Of a stretch of DNA of 51,915 nt, positions 8,930 to 17,110 are shown piece after piece. How positions within the stretch are numbered: the stretch's first letter is position 1; the number at the start of each line of letters is the position of its first letter. Source of the stretch: Sphingobium phenoxybenzoativorans (GTDB lineage: Bacteria; Pseudomonadota; Alphaproteobacteria; Sphingomonadales; Sphingomonadaceae); contig NZ_MINO01000025.1 in NCBI RefSeq assembly GCF_001757355.1, forward strand, positions 1-51,915, written 5' to 3'. The notes under the pieces were generated by a model. That model did no database searches and was not told the origin of the DNA. It worked only from the letters and a program-made list of their open reading frames with translations. The translations under genes and the position numbers were made by a program.

Positions 8930-9367
8930 TTGAGTCAGATCGTCGATGGCATGGATGACGACGCGCTAAGGACTGCACTGGACACGCGCACTGGAGTTGA
9001 TCCGGAGCCTGTTCGGCGTATTGAAGTGCTGAGCGGGATGGTAGGTCGGCGGCGATCCTGGAGCCTGGAACAGAAGCTGGCGATCGTCGCAGAGGCGCAG
9101 CACTGCGATAATATGACCGAGTTAGCGCGGCGGCACGATATTCGGACCTCCCAGCTCTACACGTGGCGCCGTGAGCTTCGTTATGCGCTTGAAGCGCAGC
9201 GTAGCCCGGCGGACGCGGAGCCGATGTTTGTGCCGGTGGTCGCCAGCAGCAGGCGAGACGATATCGCGATAGAAGTCGAGATCGACGGCGCCGTGGTCCG
9301 GATTGCGCGAACAGCCAAGGCGGACCTGGCGGCGGCTGTGGTGCAAGCCCTTCGGTCCCCGCGATGA
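8930..9367 (+). CDS. tnpA: IS66-family accessory protein TnpA
   Basis: The 145-residue product has an IS66/IS3-type helix-turn-helix: R-R-R-S-W-S-L-E-Q-K-L-A-I-V-A-E-A near residue 43, then E-L-A-R-R-H-D-I-R-T-S-Q-L-Y-T-W-R-R. This is characteristic of the first small ORF of IS66 elements. The start is either TTG 8930 or the in-frame ATG 8951, where the conserved part would still be complete. Its stop overlaps the start of the next ORF (ATGA), as usual in this family. Confidence 0.85.
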   Translation: MSQIVDGMDDDALRTALDTRTGVDPEPVRRIEVLSGMVGRRRSWSLEQKLAIVAEAQHCDNMTELARRHDIRTSQLYTWRRELRYALEAQRSPADAEPMFVPVVASSRRDDIAIEVEIDGAVVRIARTAKADLAAAVVQALRSPR

Positions 9368-9720
9368 TCGGTCCTGGCGCTGGCGCGCGCGTGATGGTTG
9401 CGACGCGTCCGGTGGATTTTCGCAAGGGCCCTGATGCGCTCGCTGCACTGATCGGCAAGGAGTATGGCGGCGATCCCTATTCGGGTGTGATCTACATGTT
9501 TCGGGCGAAGCGCGCGGATCGGATCAAGCTGGTTTGGTGGGATGGCACTGGGCTCTGCCTGATGGCCAAGAGATTGGAGACGGGCGGCTTCAAGTGGCCC
9601 GGGATCCAGGACGGCGTAATGCGACTGACCGCCGCCCAACTCGGCGCGTTGCTGGAAGGCCTGGACTGGCGACGGGTGCATGGCGGGCGGCGACCGATTG
9701 CACCACAGATTGCCGGTTGA
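9364..9720 (+). CDS. tnpB: IS66-family accessory protein TnpB
   Basis: The 118-residue product carries the signature of IS66 Orf2: T-R-P-V-D-F-R-K-G near residue 14, then Y-S-G-V-I-Y-M-F-R-A-K-R-A-D-R-I-K and the motif W-W-D-G-T-G-L-C-L-M-A-K-R-L. It overlaps the tnpA stop by 4 bases, so the two are probably translationally coupled. TnpB is needed for IS66 transposition but is not the catalytic transposase. The reading frame looks intact. Confidence 0.88.
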   Translation: MIGPGAGARVMVATRPVDFRKGPDALAALIGKEYGGDPYSGVIYMFRAKRADRIKLVWWDGTGLCLMAKRLETGGFKWPGIQDGVMRLTAAQLGALLEGLDWRRVHGGRRPIAPQIAG

Positions 9721-9751
9721 CGGCGTCCAGCGTCCCTGATTCACTATCTTC

Positions 9752-9907
9752 ATGCTGATCGAGGCGGACCTTCCCAACGACGTCGAAGCGCTGCGGGCGC
9801 TCGTTCTCGAACAGGCCCGCGAGCTCGACACGATGAAGGTCTTCCAGGCCGAGGTCGAGCGGTTGCAATGCAGCTGTAGCTTGGGGCTTTTAATTCCCAA
9901 GCGCTAA
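9752..9907 (+). pseudogene. Truncated IS66 transposase TnpC (N-terminus only)
   Basis: From ATG 9752 the frame reads M-L-I-E-A-D-L-P-N-D-V-E-A-L-R-A-L-V, then a coiled-coil-like stretch ending V-E-R-L-Q, typical of the leader of the large IS66 transposase. After about residue 39 the sequence is no longer transposase and a stop follows at 9905-9907. The complete gene would be about 500 codons, so over 90 percent is missing, including the whole DDE domain. The junction coincides with the right copy of the 8-bp repeat. Confidence 0.85.
9867..9874. repeat. Right 8-bp target duplication of IS66 fragment
   Basis: AATGCAGC here is identical to 8883-8890 and abuts the point where tnpC similarity stops. 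Just to the right is a short inverted repeat, CTTGGG / CCCAAG, with a loop of about 10 bases at 9880-9901, of unknown meaning. Confidence 0.7.
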
Positions 9908-9942
9908 TCGAAGCCGCGACACGGCCCAGCCTCCGCTCGAAA

Positions 9943-10251
9943 CTAGCGAGTCTGCGGGGTACGTCGCCGAAAAATTTCCGACAATATATTTCTTTCTCGC
10001 CGACGCCCAAAAGCAGCAACGAAGCTACCCAGCGCGTGCACTGAAGTCCCATTAGACGATCTTTTTGCGCTATCAGCCGTATGCATCCAATGCGTGGGGT
10101 GCTCATTTGTTTTATCAGAAGCGAATATCCACCGCCCCTCTTTCCAAGCTATCATGCCGATCCGATCACCATCAGGATCAGCGTGCCGATTCCAACAAAA
10201 ATAGAATTCTCCATTTCTGGGAATTGTATTCATGGGTTTCCACTCAAACAT
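9943..10251 (-). CDS. Hypothetical protein with W-x-P and PTHWM motifs
   Basis: The 102-residue product begins M-F-E-W-K-P-M-N-T-I-P-R-N-G and later has W-K-E-G-R-W-I-F and H-P-T-H-W-M. Short proteins with a W-x-P-x-x-T-x-P-x-x-G start and a P-T-H-W-M-P end are common in phages, plasmids and proteobacterial accessory DNA (DUF551-like); the match is by eye only. In those proteins the chain usually ends soon after P-T-H-W-M, whereas this one continues for about 45 low-complexity basic residues, so the C-terminus may have been altered by rearrangement near the IS66 fragment. No function is proposed. Confidence 0.5.
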   Translation of the reverse strand: MFEWKPMNTIPRNGEFYFCWNRHADPDGDRIGMIAWKEGRWIFASDKTNEHPTHWMHTADSAKRSSNGTSVHALGSFVAAFGRRRERNILSEIFRRRTPQTR

Positions 10252-11193
10252 AGTATGGTCTCACACGCTCAAATGGGACTATGCCCAACACCTACAACCC
10301 GAAGTCGCAGATTGGCAGCGCGCGGTTATCAAGATCAACCTGCGCCATCTGGGCAAGGTGAATCCACAACCAAAACGTCATTGCATATCTTGCGACGCAC
10401 GATGTCAGATTCGCGTTAACCACGAATCACTTATGCCAGTCGTTATGCCAGCGATATGAACCAGAGCTAAGCGAAATAGGATAAGATGACCAGAAAGAGC
10501 GGCTAAATCGAGCTCCTGCAACACGGCTACGCCACTTGGTTGCTGCTAAATCCTACCTATCGCAATGAGATAATTGAATTAATTTGATTATAATGACATT
10601 TTAGGAATGTTAGGGTTGCGAATGAGAACCACCAATTTCGCGGCGAATTCATTAAGGAGGATAGAGAATATTCCTCCCAAATATGGCAAATAACTATTTT
10701 TTCAATTTTAGTTTTTTATACAATTCAGCAAATATATTATCTTCAACATCGCATTGTCATCGACATATTTTCTCATTTACACTCCGCATCGCTAAATTTA
10801 TAAAATAAGATTTCTAAAAATAATATAAAAAATTGAGTTTTCCCCCCCCACTTGGATTTTTTGACCAAAAAAAATACGAAGTGGATGAAAATATATTTTT
10901 CCCTAACCAGAGATCAATGTTCTTTCAACTTATATTATTTCGAATTGTTGCCACAATATTTCCATGGCGGGTTTGCCGACCAATCTTATTGAACATTCTC
11001 TCGGGAATTAGGAAAAAAAAAGATTGAACTCTAACATAATGAAATTTGGCATCTTCTTAGTTCCCAAATAGTAACGGGATATCGAGTTTAAAATTGGCTC
11101 AATTTCGTACAATTAAGATCATCTAAAGATGGTTAGACAAATTGCTATTTTCTTATTCGGACCTTATCATGGAGCTGATCAGGGAGACGAATC
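10252..11193. other. AT-rich intergenic stretch without clear genes
   Basis: I see no gene that I can support in these 940 bases. The left 300 bases have mixed composition; from about 10550 the sequence is strongly AT-rich with many A and T runs. A C8 tract lies at 10842-10849. One plus-strand frame at 10833-11027 is Phe/Ile-rich and has no ribosome site or family resemblance. The right part should hold the promoter of the GT61 gene. The composition suggests acquired or silenced DNA. Confidence 0.45.
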
Positions 11194-12339
11194 GTGATGC
11201 CATCACTTTTGGCGGCACCAACATTGAACCGATTTCGGCGAGCGGCTAGGAAATCGAGGGCGATTCTGCGCCCAGGATTCATCACGGGGTTCATTTCATT
11301 TGAAGAATATGGGCGAACCCATCCAGGAAGTTGGCATTTTGCCAGACTAGGCTATGCTGACTTTCCACCAATCCCTCGACATTTCGGCGATCAAACTGTT
11401 GATATGCGAGCTCTCCTGCAGCCGGCGCCAGACCTGGGAATTCTGCAAGTAGAAGGCGGCGCGGTATTTGGAATTGAAGGATGGCCCTTCACCAGTTCTG
11501 GGGAACTACTCATCGATGCCACGTGGTATAATGAAGAATCTTCAAAGTTTATAAATAAGTATATAAGAACACAACCACGATACATGCCCGGAATCTGCCT
11601 CTCATTAGCTACTGATTTCGGTCATAATAACTACAGTCATTTTGTCTTAGACTGTCTTCCGAGATGGGAGTTGTTCCAGAAATGCGGGATAGGGATCGAA
11701 AATATAGACTATATTTACCTTCCCAAGCCGATGGACAGCGCTTGCGACCATTTTCTTGATGTTTACGGAATCCCGAAGGAAAAATGCCTTTTTACACGAC
11801 CAGAGGAATTTCTAGTTTTTGACACACTCCTCTGCACGTCTTTCCCAGGAAGCAAGCGGAACTATCAGTCTTGGACCGTGGAATTTTTGCAATCGCCATT
11901 CCCAACTCCTACCGGTGACAAGCGACGAATTTACGTTCCACGCACGGGCGTGCGCCGCATTGAAAACGAAAAGGACATTATTGCCTATCTTCGTGGATTT
12001 GATTTCGAAGTCTATAATTATGAAGAGAACCCTGATGAGCAAAGTATGTTTAGCGAGGCGAGCGTGGTTGTCGCTCCACATGGTGCTGGTCTGACAAATC
12101 TCGCATTCTGTGCTCCTGGTACCAAGGTTTTCGAGCTATTTCCTTCTGACCAGATCAGGCCAAATTTCTATACCTTGTCTCATGCTGCTAGGCTTTCCTA
12201 TTCCTACATGATCGGGCAAAGTGTTGGCGATAGGTCGCCTGATTCATGGGGTCCAAGCCCGTTTGATTTCCATATAGACGCAGATAGTTTCAAGAGTGCA
12301 GTCCAAATACTGATAGGCGAGGCAAAACTCTCTTATTGA
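11194..12339 (+). CDS. Glycosyltransferase family 61 protein
   Basis: The product (381 aa) resembles GT61/DUF563 enzymes. Evidence is the order of typical segments: F-G-H-N-N-Y-S-H-F-V-L-D-C-L-P-R-W near residue 145, R-R-I-Y-V-P-R-T near 245, and the C-terminal V-V-V-A-P-H-G-A-G-L-T-N-L-A-F with G-T-K-V-F-E-L-F-P. These proteins transfer a sugar, often xylose or an uncharacterised one, to glycans. GTG 11194 has GGGAG with 7 bases between and is immediately followed by an in-frame ATG, so either start is possible. The gene is AT-rich and followed after about 45 bases by the EEP gene, suggesting co-transcription. Confidence 0.85.
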   Translation: MMPSLLAAPTLNRFRRAARKSRAILRPGFITGFISFEEYGRTHPGSWHFARLGYADFPPIPRHFGDQTVDMRALLQPAPDLGILQVEGGAVFGIEGWPFTSSGELLIDATWYNEESSKFINKYIRTQPRYMPGICLSLATDFGHNNYSHFVLDCLPRWELFQKCGIGIENIDYIYLPKPMDSACDHFLDVYGIPKEKCLFTRPEEFLVFDTLLCTSFPGSKRNYQSWTVEFLQSPFPTPTGDKRRIYVPRTGVRRIENEKDIIAYLRGFDFEVYNYEENPDEQSMFSEASVVVAPHGAGLTNLAFCAPGTKVFELFPSDQIRPNFYTLSHAARLSYSYMIGQSVGDRSPDSWGPSPFDFHIDADSFKSAVQILIGEAKLSY

Positions 12340-12383
12340 TACCGTAATTTTCAATTAGTAAATTTCGAATCGATGGATTTTCG

Positions 12384-13343
12384 ATGGATTTTTTAGGTGG
12401 ATTTATTCGGAAAAAAATATTCTATTTATTTTATTTTTTTTCATTTATATTTGCTATTTCTCCTTGGCTTGGCAGTATTTCAAATAAGATAGATAGGATT
12501 TCTTCATTTTTCCCGATTTTTTTTCCTTTGCTGGTTATTGCTGTGTATTTGGGCTTCCGCGATAGGCCACTTCGAAACCTATCTCTTGGATGCCTAATCC
12601 TTTTTACTGCCGGAACAACTTTGGCTCCAGAATTTGTCGTATCAAATGATAAAATTCTCTCGAAAGGAAAGCAGCTCTTTATAATATCACATAATCTCAA
12701 ACGACTTAATTTTGATGCACGCCAAACCGCATCGAAGTTAGTATCGAGCAATGCTGATATACTGATACTTCAGGAATGGTCCGATCGACTTGAACCATTC
12801 CGAAACCAGATTTTAACTCGCTTTCCTTTCGTGGCGGAGTGCGAAAAGGGCGATGTCATTATCTTCTCAAGGCTTGCGCTGGGGAAAACGCGATGCCGTA
12901 CCATTAAACCATTGTGGGCCAATCAGGTCCTGCTTCTTTCTGAAATAAAGCTGAATGATAAATCAGCCGCAACCCTGGCCTCTTGGCACCCATCCTGGAG
13001 ATTGTCCCGCGGACACCGGCAGGTTACCAGACACAATCTGATTGAAGTTTTCAAGGAGTTCGAGAGCACACGTGCAATCCTGGCAGGAGATTTCAACATG
13101 ACTCCGTGGAATAGTGGAATGCGTGAACTTCAAGCTGAGTTGTCACCGCTTCGTCGCATTACACACGCGCAATTTACCTTCCCCGCTCGGGTCCGTAGTG
13201 TAGAATGGCCATTTGCCCTCCTCCCAATTGATCACATTTTTGTTGGCCCGGCATGGTCTGCAATCTCGGTTCATCGCATGCCACGTACCGGCTCAGATCA
13301 TTATCCACTGATAACGCACTTGCAACTTCGCGAGGGTTATTGA
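12384..13343 (+). CDS. Membrane-anchored EEP-family phosphoesterase (copy 1)
   Basis: The product (319 aa) has two or three N-terminal hydrophobic segments (within residues 10-95), then an endonuclease/exonuclease/phosphatase domain. The active-site set is complete: S-H-N-L near residue 105, I-L-Q-E-W near 130, A-S-W-H-P near 196, A-G-D-F-N-M-T-P-W near 234, I-D-H-I-F near 283 and G-S-D-H-Y-P near 303. The layout resembles membrane EEP proteins such as YafD. Family members cleave phosphodiesters in nucleic acids, lipids or other substrates; the substrate here is unknown. It lies between a GT61 gene and a PAP2 gene. A paralogue lies at 26648. Confidence 0.82.
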   Translation: MDFLGGFIRKKIFYLFYFFSFIFAISPWLGSISNKIDRISSFFPIFFPLLVIAVYLGFRDRPLRNLSLGCLILFTAGTTLAPEFVVSNDKILSKGKQLFIISHNLKRLNFDARQTASKLVSSNADILILQEWSDRLEPFRNQILTRFPFVAECEKGDVIIFSRLALGKTRCRTIKPLWANQVLLLSEIKLNDKSAATLASWHPSWRLSRGHRQVTRHNLIEVFKEFESTRAILAGDFNMTPWNSGMRELQAELSPLRRITHAQFTFPARVRSVEWPFALLPIDHIFVGPAWSAISVHRMPRTGSDHYPLITHLQLREGY

Positions 13344-13405
13344 GCTTTGCATAGATTAGTAGCAGTGGACGGAGTTCTAGTTGTAATCGCGATTTGAGCC
13401 GAGGA

Positions 13406-14083
13406 TTATTTTATGCCGAACGCCCTAAATATCTCCGCCGCTGGCTTCCTTATATCCTCAAAATAAGTGGTGATTTCAAACGCAACTGATACCAATACCA
13501 CGTGGAACCACCGCAGATGGTTAGATGAGGCCTTTTGGAAAAAGTCATCGATTCCAGCGGTTGCGTAGCTCCATCTCGATAGAATTATAACGCAGCTGAT
13601 TCCAATTATCGCCCCCCCAACTATATCGCTCAAGTAATGAGCTCCTGTATATAACCTCGGAAAGCTCACCACCACCGTCGACCAAAACATCGCAAGAATG
13701 CCCATTTTCCGCGACATAATCCATACTGTCGCTGCTAAAGCGAAAGCCAACGCTGCTGTATCACTCGGAAATGAACTCCAATCTGCCGACAGCGCGGTAG
13801 GATACGCGAAATCGAAGTTTCCCGAGTATAAGGGCCGTGGTCGATGAGGGGCAATATTCTGGATGAAACGCGTCAAGAACAATGTCACGAACCCAGCAGC
13901 GAGGCCGTTAACAATCACGGGCCGCTTCTCACGCTCGTTCCAGAACCAGACCAATGAAAGCATCAAGGGGAGCAATCGGAAGGTTGGCGTTTGGAGCACC
14001 TGAACGATGATCTTGTCGATTATTGCGCTGTGACCAGCAAGCTTAGTGACGTACTCCGTTACAAGATCGTCCATAGAGCTCAT
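13406..14083 (-). CDS. PAP2-family membrane phosphatase
   Basis: The product (225 aa) has several transmembrane segments and the three-part PAP2 phosphatase signature: H-R-P-R-P-L-Y near residue 97, S-F-P-S-D-T-A-A near 122, and R-L-Y-T-G-A-H-Y-L-S-D near 163. Family members dephosphorylate lipid pyrophosphates such as undecaprenyl pyrophosphate, which would recycle the glycan carrier here. The second motif normally ends in His (P-S-G-H or P-S-D-H); this protein has Thr, encoded by ACA. The start ATG has AAGGGGA with 7 bases between. It is convergent with the EEP gene. Confidence 0.85.
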   Translation of the reverse strand: MSSMDDLVTEYVTKLAGHSAIIDKIIVQVLQTPTFRLLPLMLSLVWFWNEREKRPVIVNGLAAGFVTLFLTRFIQNIAPHRPRPLYSGNFDFAYPTALSADWSSFPSDTAALAFALAATVWIMSRKMGILAMFWSTVVVSFPRLYTGAHYLSDIVGGAIIGISCVIILSRWSYATAGIDDFFQKASSNHLRWFHVVLVSVAFEITTYFEDIRKPAAEIFRAFGIK

Positions 14084-14950
14084 TTGGTATTCCCCTTAAG
14101 CAAATAAGGCGGAAGGCATGTAACAAAAATGTCATTTTATCTAGAAGATGGCCGAACCGGTTGTCCAGAATAGAGACATTAACACTCGGGATTATTACCC
14201 ATCCCAATTATGGTAAACGTCAAGGTCGGAGGCCTCGCGGCATCGACTTGCTTCAGATTCGCGATTTCACGGTCACATGAGTTGGACGGATCATGAAATG
14301 ATTGAAATATCTGCCCGGTATAAGCAGTCAACGGATAGGTTCTTCACCGTCCAATAGGAGCATCTTCCCTATGCGACCGTCATAAGGGGTCGACGCAGTG
14401 AACATCGTTGCCGGGAGTGCGGCCGGCAGCCTGTTCACCAGCGCCTTTACCTCGCCCCGCTGTGTCAGAACACACCGCCCTGGGACCGTAAGCGCTCCCA
14501 GTGGTAATCGAGCCGCTGTCCAGCATATCAGCGGATTTGTCGGCTTGACGACGCCGGTCGGTCTGATCTGCCGCCCCACCCCTTCCAATGGAGCTATTAT
14601 TGCCGCGGCGATATGACCGGAAAGTCGGGCGGTAAGTTTCAAGGGGTCCATCAGGGTAAGCGGTTGTCGAATTCCCCCCACAAAAAGGCGTGAGTTTGCC
14701 GACAGCTGTCAGAATACCAAACTGCCTGTATCTGGGAGCTAGCTGAATGTCGAGCGACAGGGTCGTGGCAAGCAATAAATATCTAACCTTTGGTATTCCC
14801 TCTGATAAATGGCTGGAAATATAGGCCTTCTCTATCATGCTTCGGCTTGCGCAGGCCTCGCCAAGCCCTGCGCTGAAAGGAACTGCGTTAGCCGCTTCAA
14901 TCGCGCTCATTCCTATATGCCAAGCAAAGAGTACAATTATCTCATATCTA
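14084..14950. other. Gap without recognised gene, possible gene remnant
   Basis: No gene can be firmly supported. On the minus strand, frame 14967-14690 (hydrophobic, Ala/Leu-rich) and frame 14681-14328 could be joined by one frame change near 14685 into a single product of about 210 residues ending G-E-E-P-I-R, but I do not recognise a family. The IS630 element lies immediately to the right. This may be a decayed gene cut by the insertion, or chance open frames in GC-rich DNA. Confidence 0.3.
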
Positions 14951-16003
14951 GAGCAGAATCCGATCACTCTGGTTCATATCCGGTGGCAGTGAAATAGTTT
15001 GCGCATTCTTCGGGAGTGAAGCGGGTCAAAGCGTCGCGGATAGCATCCCATAGCTCCGGGATGGTTCGGGCGGCGGCTTTTCGTAGGATGGCCTTTAGTT
15101 TCGAGAAGGCGTTTTCGATCGGATTGAAGTCGGGACTATATGGCGGAAGGAAGATCATGCGCGCGCCGACTGCTTCGATCGCCTCGCGGGCTGCCGCTGT
15201 TTTGTGAGCCGGCAGATTGTCCAGGATTACGCTGTCGCCGGGGCGCAGCGTTGGGGCCAGAACCTGCTGGGCATAGGCCCCGAACCATTCGCCTGTCATG
15301 GGGCCGTCCAGGACCATGGGCGCGGTCATCCCCGTCAAGCGCAACGCGCCGGTGAAGGTGGTGGTTTTCCAATGGCCGTGCGGGATTGGCGACCGGCATC
15401 GCATGCCGCGCCTTGCCCGTCCGCGCAGACGCGCCATCTTCGTTGACGCGCCGGTTTCATCGATGAACACCAACTGCTCGGGATTGAGATCAGGCTGGGC
15501 CTTGAACCATGCGCGCCGCCGCGCGAGAACGTCGGGCCGCTCCTGCTCCCTGGCGTGCGCGGTTTTTTTTGACCGTCATCGAGTGACGGTCGAGGAAGCG
15601 CCAGATGGTGCTCGGTGCAAATACGGCTCCATGCTCCGATCGCAGCATCTCGGCCAGTTCAACCAGCGTGATGTCCACCTGCTCCTCGATCGCACCGAGA
15701 ATAACATCGCGATGGGCTTCAATCCGCCGTGACCGCATGTCGCCGCCCTGGGGCTTCGCCCGTGTCGATCCGGTCTCTCGCCATTCGCGAACCCAGCGAA
15801 CCGCGCTCGCCGCCGCAACTCCAAAACGCTCGGCTGCCGCGCGCCGTGACAAACCGCCATCGACCGCCGAAATCACCCGCGAACGCAAATCCTCTGAGAT
15901 GGACTTCGTCATGCCAGGCTGGCCTCCTCGTCCAGCTGACATGATGAATCAGATTTTCCAGTCTAAGGAAAGACCCTCGATTCAATCAGATCGGATTATG
16001 CTC
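14951..16003 (-). mobile_element. IS630-family insertion sequence
   Basis: The ends are imperfect inverted repeats: GAGCAGAATCCGATC at 14951-14965 and, on the other strand, GAGCATAATCCGATC at 16003-15989. The element is flanked by TA on each side (14949-14950 and 16004-16005), the target dinucleotide duplicated by IS630/Tc1-type transposons. It holds one transposase gene read on the minus strand. The length is about 1053 bases and both ends look intact. Confidence 0.88.
14964..15912 (-). CDS. IS630-family transposase, two frames joined at an A8 tract
   Basis: The N-terminal part (ATG 15912, M-T-K-S-I-S-E-D-L) carries a helix-turn-helix, S-R-R-A-A-A-E-R-F-G-V near residue 20. The C-terminal part carries the DDE residues: F-I-D-E-T-G-A-S, I-L-D-N-L-P-A-H-K and P-P-Y-S-P-D-F-N-P-I-E-N. 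The two halves are in different frames. They join if one base is skipped at a run of eight A on the coding strand (15563-15570): with seven A the text reads T-V-K-K-T-A-H-A-R-E-Q-E-R, which continues to the second half. The element may be a single-base knock-out, or expression may depend on slippage at the A tract. Confidence 0.8.
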
Positions 16004-16146
16004 TAGGGCGGTACCCTTTGGTTTGGACGGGAGCGCATCGCCCTGCTCACCAGTTCTTCAGTTGAGCGCTCGTCTCCGGAACATCGACGAGCGTCACGTC
16101 TCGAGCACCAACTGTAGACTACCACATGAAAATTAACGCGTGCCCA

Positions 16147-17097
16147 TTAACCACCTGCGAACTGCAGCTTCCAAGTCTCTATTGCTTGTAACGGCAAACG
16201 TATCTCAGTGGCAGTACCGCCGTGAATCCATAAGCGCGCACCCTGCAAATCAGACCGATTAAGAACCGGCAAATTCGTATCTCGGGAAATTTCTGTCGCG
16301 CGGTTGTCAACGGACATAATCAGTGCGCGATGGCCCTTTTGCATCGCCCGAATACCCCCGTGCAATCGCGTGCCAATGAAATCTACATCCTCGGAGTCTA
16401 AGACCGAATTATAGGATGCGAGCTGAGGCTGAATGATTTCGATCCCCGAGATACCTAAGCTTTGAAAATATGCCAGATCGTGTGATTGCTGTGGCCAAAA
16501 AGCTACCTCTTCATATTCCTCTTTCAACAAAGACAGCAGCCCGCGATCCGCTTCACGGTCTTTCTTGTAGAAAGTTAGCGTTGTGACTACCTTATTGGCT
16601 TTATTTCTTGGAAGCGCGGCACAGTGCTCGGGAGTTAAGCTCCACATAGTTACACACGAGGTATTTACAACCCTTTTACCGATATTTGCAAGCTTATCGG
16701 CAGTATAAGAATCTCTCACAGAATGAATATATTTGCCCGACAATATTTTTTTCAGGATAAATCGTGTGCTGCATTTCGGCGCGCTCACATAGGCATGCCA
16801 TCCTACTCCCAACAGCACCACTGATTTCAACGAAAGTATATCCTTCAAGCCCAGCTTCCAGAGGGCATGTTTGCTAAGCATGCTGGACGATAGGATATTT
16901 GTTCCGCCCACGATGGATAGGTCACTGCTTCTAATAAGTCCGCGAGACGTTGCCCCCATCCGCTCATGGGTAGCCACCCTGTAAAAATATCCATCAGGTA
17001 ATACGGCTCTTGCCACCTCAGCAACAGCGTCCATAATAATCTCGTCACCGAGATTATCAGTCGCCACAGAAGTATCCAGCAATGTGATGCGTCTCAT
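16147..17097 (-). CDS. Polysaccharide pyruvyl transferase family protein
   Basis: The product (about 316 aa) begins M-R-R-I-T-L-L-D-T-S and has N-L-G-D-E-I-I-M-D-A-V near residue 16, the glycine/Asp motif seen at the N-terminus of CsaB/WcaK-type pyruvyltransferases. V-G-G-T-N-I-L near residue 62 and F-I-G-T-R-L-H-G-G-I-R-A near 243 are further family motifs. These enzymes add a pyruvate ketal from phosphoenolpyruvate to sugars, giving acidic EPS; some relatives act as glycosyltransferases. ATG 17097 is chosen; an in-frame GTG lies 9 bases upstream. The GT8 gene ends only 13 bases upstream, so the two are probably one operon. Confidence 0.85.
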   Translation of the reverse strand: MRRITLLDTSVATDNLGDEIIMDAVAEVARAVLPDGYFYRVATHERMGATSRGLIRSSDLSIVGGTNILSSSMLSKHALWKLGLKDILSLKSVVLLGVGWHAYVSAPKCSTRFILKKILSGKYIHSVRDSYTADKLANIGKRVVNTSCVTMWSLTPEHCAALPRNKANKVVTTLTFYKKDREADRGLLSLLKEEYEEVAFWPQQSHDLAYFQSLGISGIEIIQPQLASYNSVLDSEDVDFIGTRLHGGIRAMQKGHRALIMSVDNRATEISRDTNLPVLNRSDLQGARLWIHGGTATEIRLPLQAIETWKLQFAGG

Positions 17098-17110
17098 ATA
17101 TCCCACGGTT

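Larger units (their letters stand above)
8891..9866 (+). mobile_element. Partial IS66-family element (tnpA, tnpB, start of tnpC)
   Basis: The left end begins GTAAGCGG, the usual start of IS66 terminal repeats. The element then holds complete tnpA- and tnpB-type genes and only the first 39 codons of tnpC. It stops at 9866, and the next 8 bases repeat exactly the 8 bases before the left end. The last bases, reading inward on the other strand, are GCAACCGC, which agree with the left terminus at only 5 of 8 positions. It therefore looks like a unit bounded by one true end and one cryptic end inside tnpC. Confidence 0.7.

Noticed and set aside
10833..11027. Plus-strand frame of 64 codons in AT-rich DNA
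   Set aside because: Low-complexity Phe/Ile/Lys content, an alternative start codon and no Shine-Dalgarno; expected by chance in such DNA.
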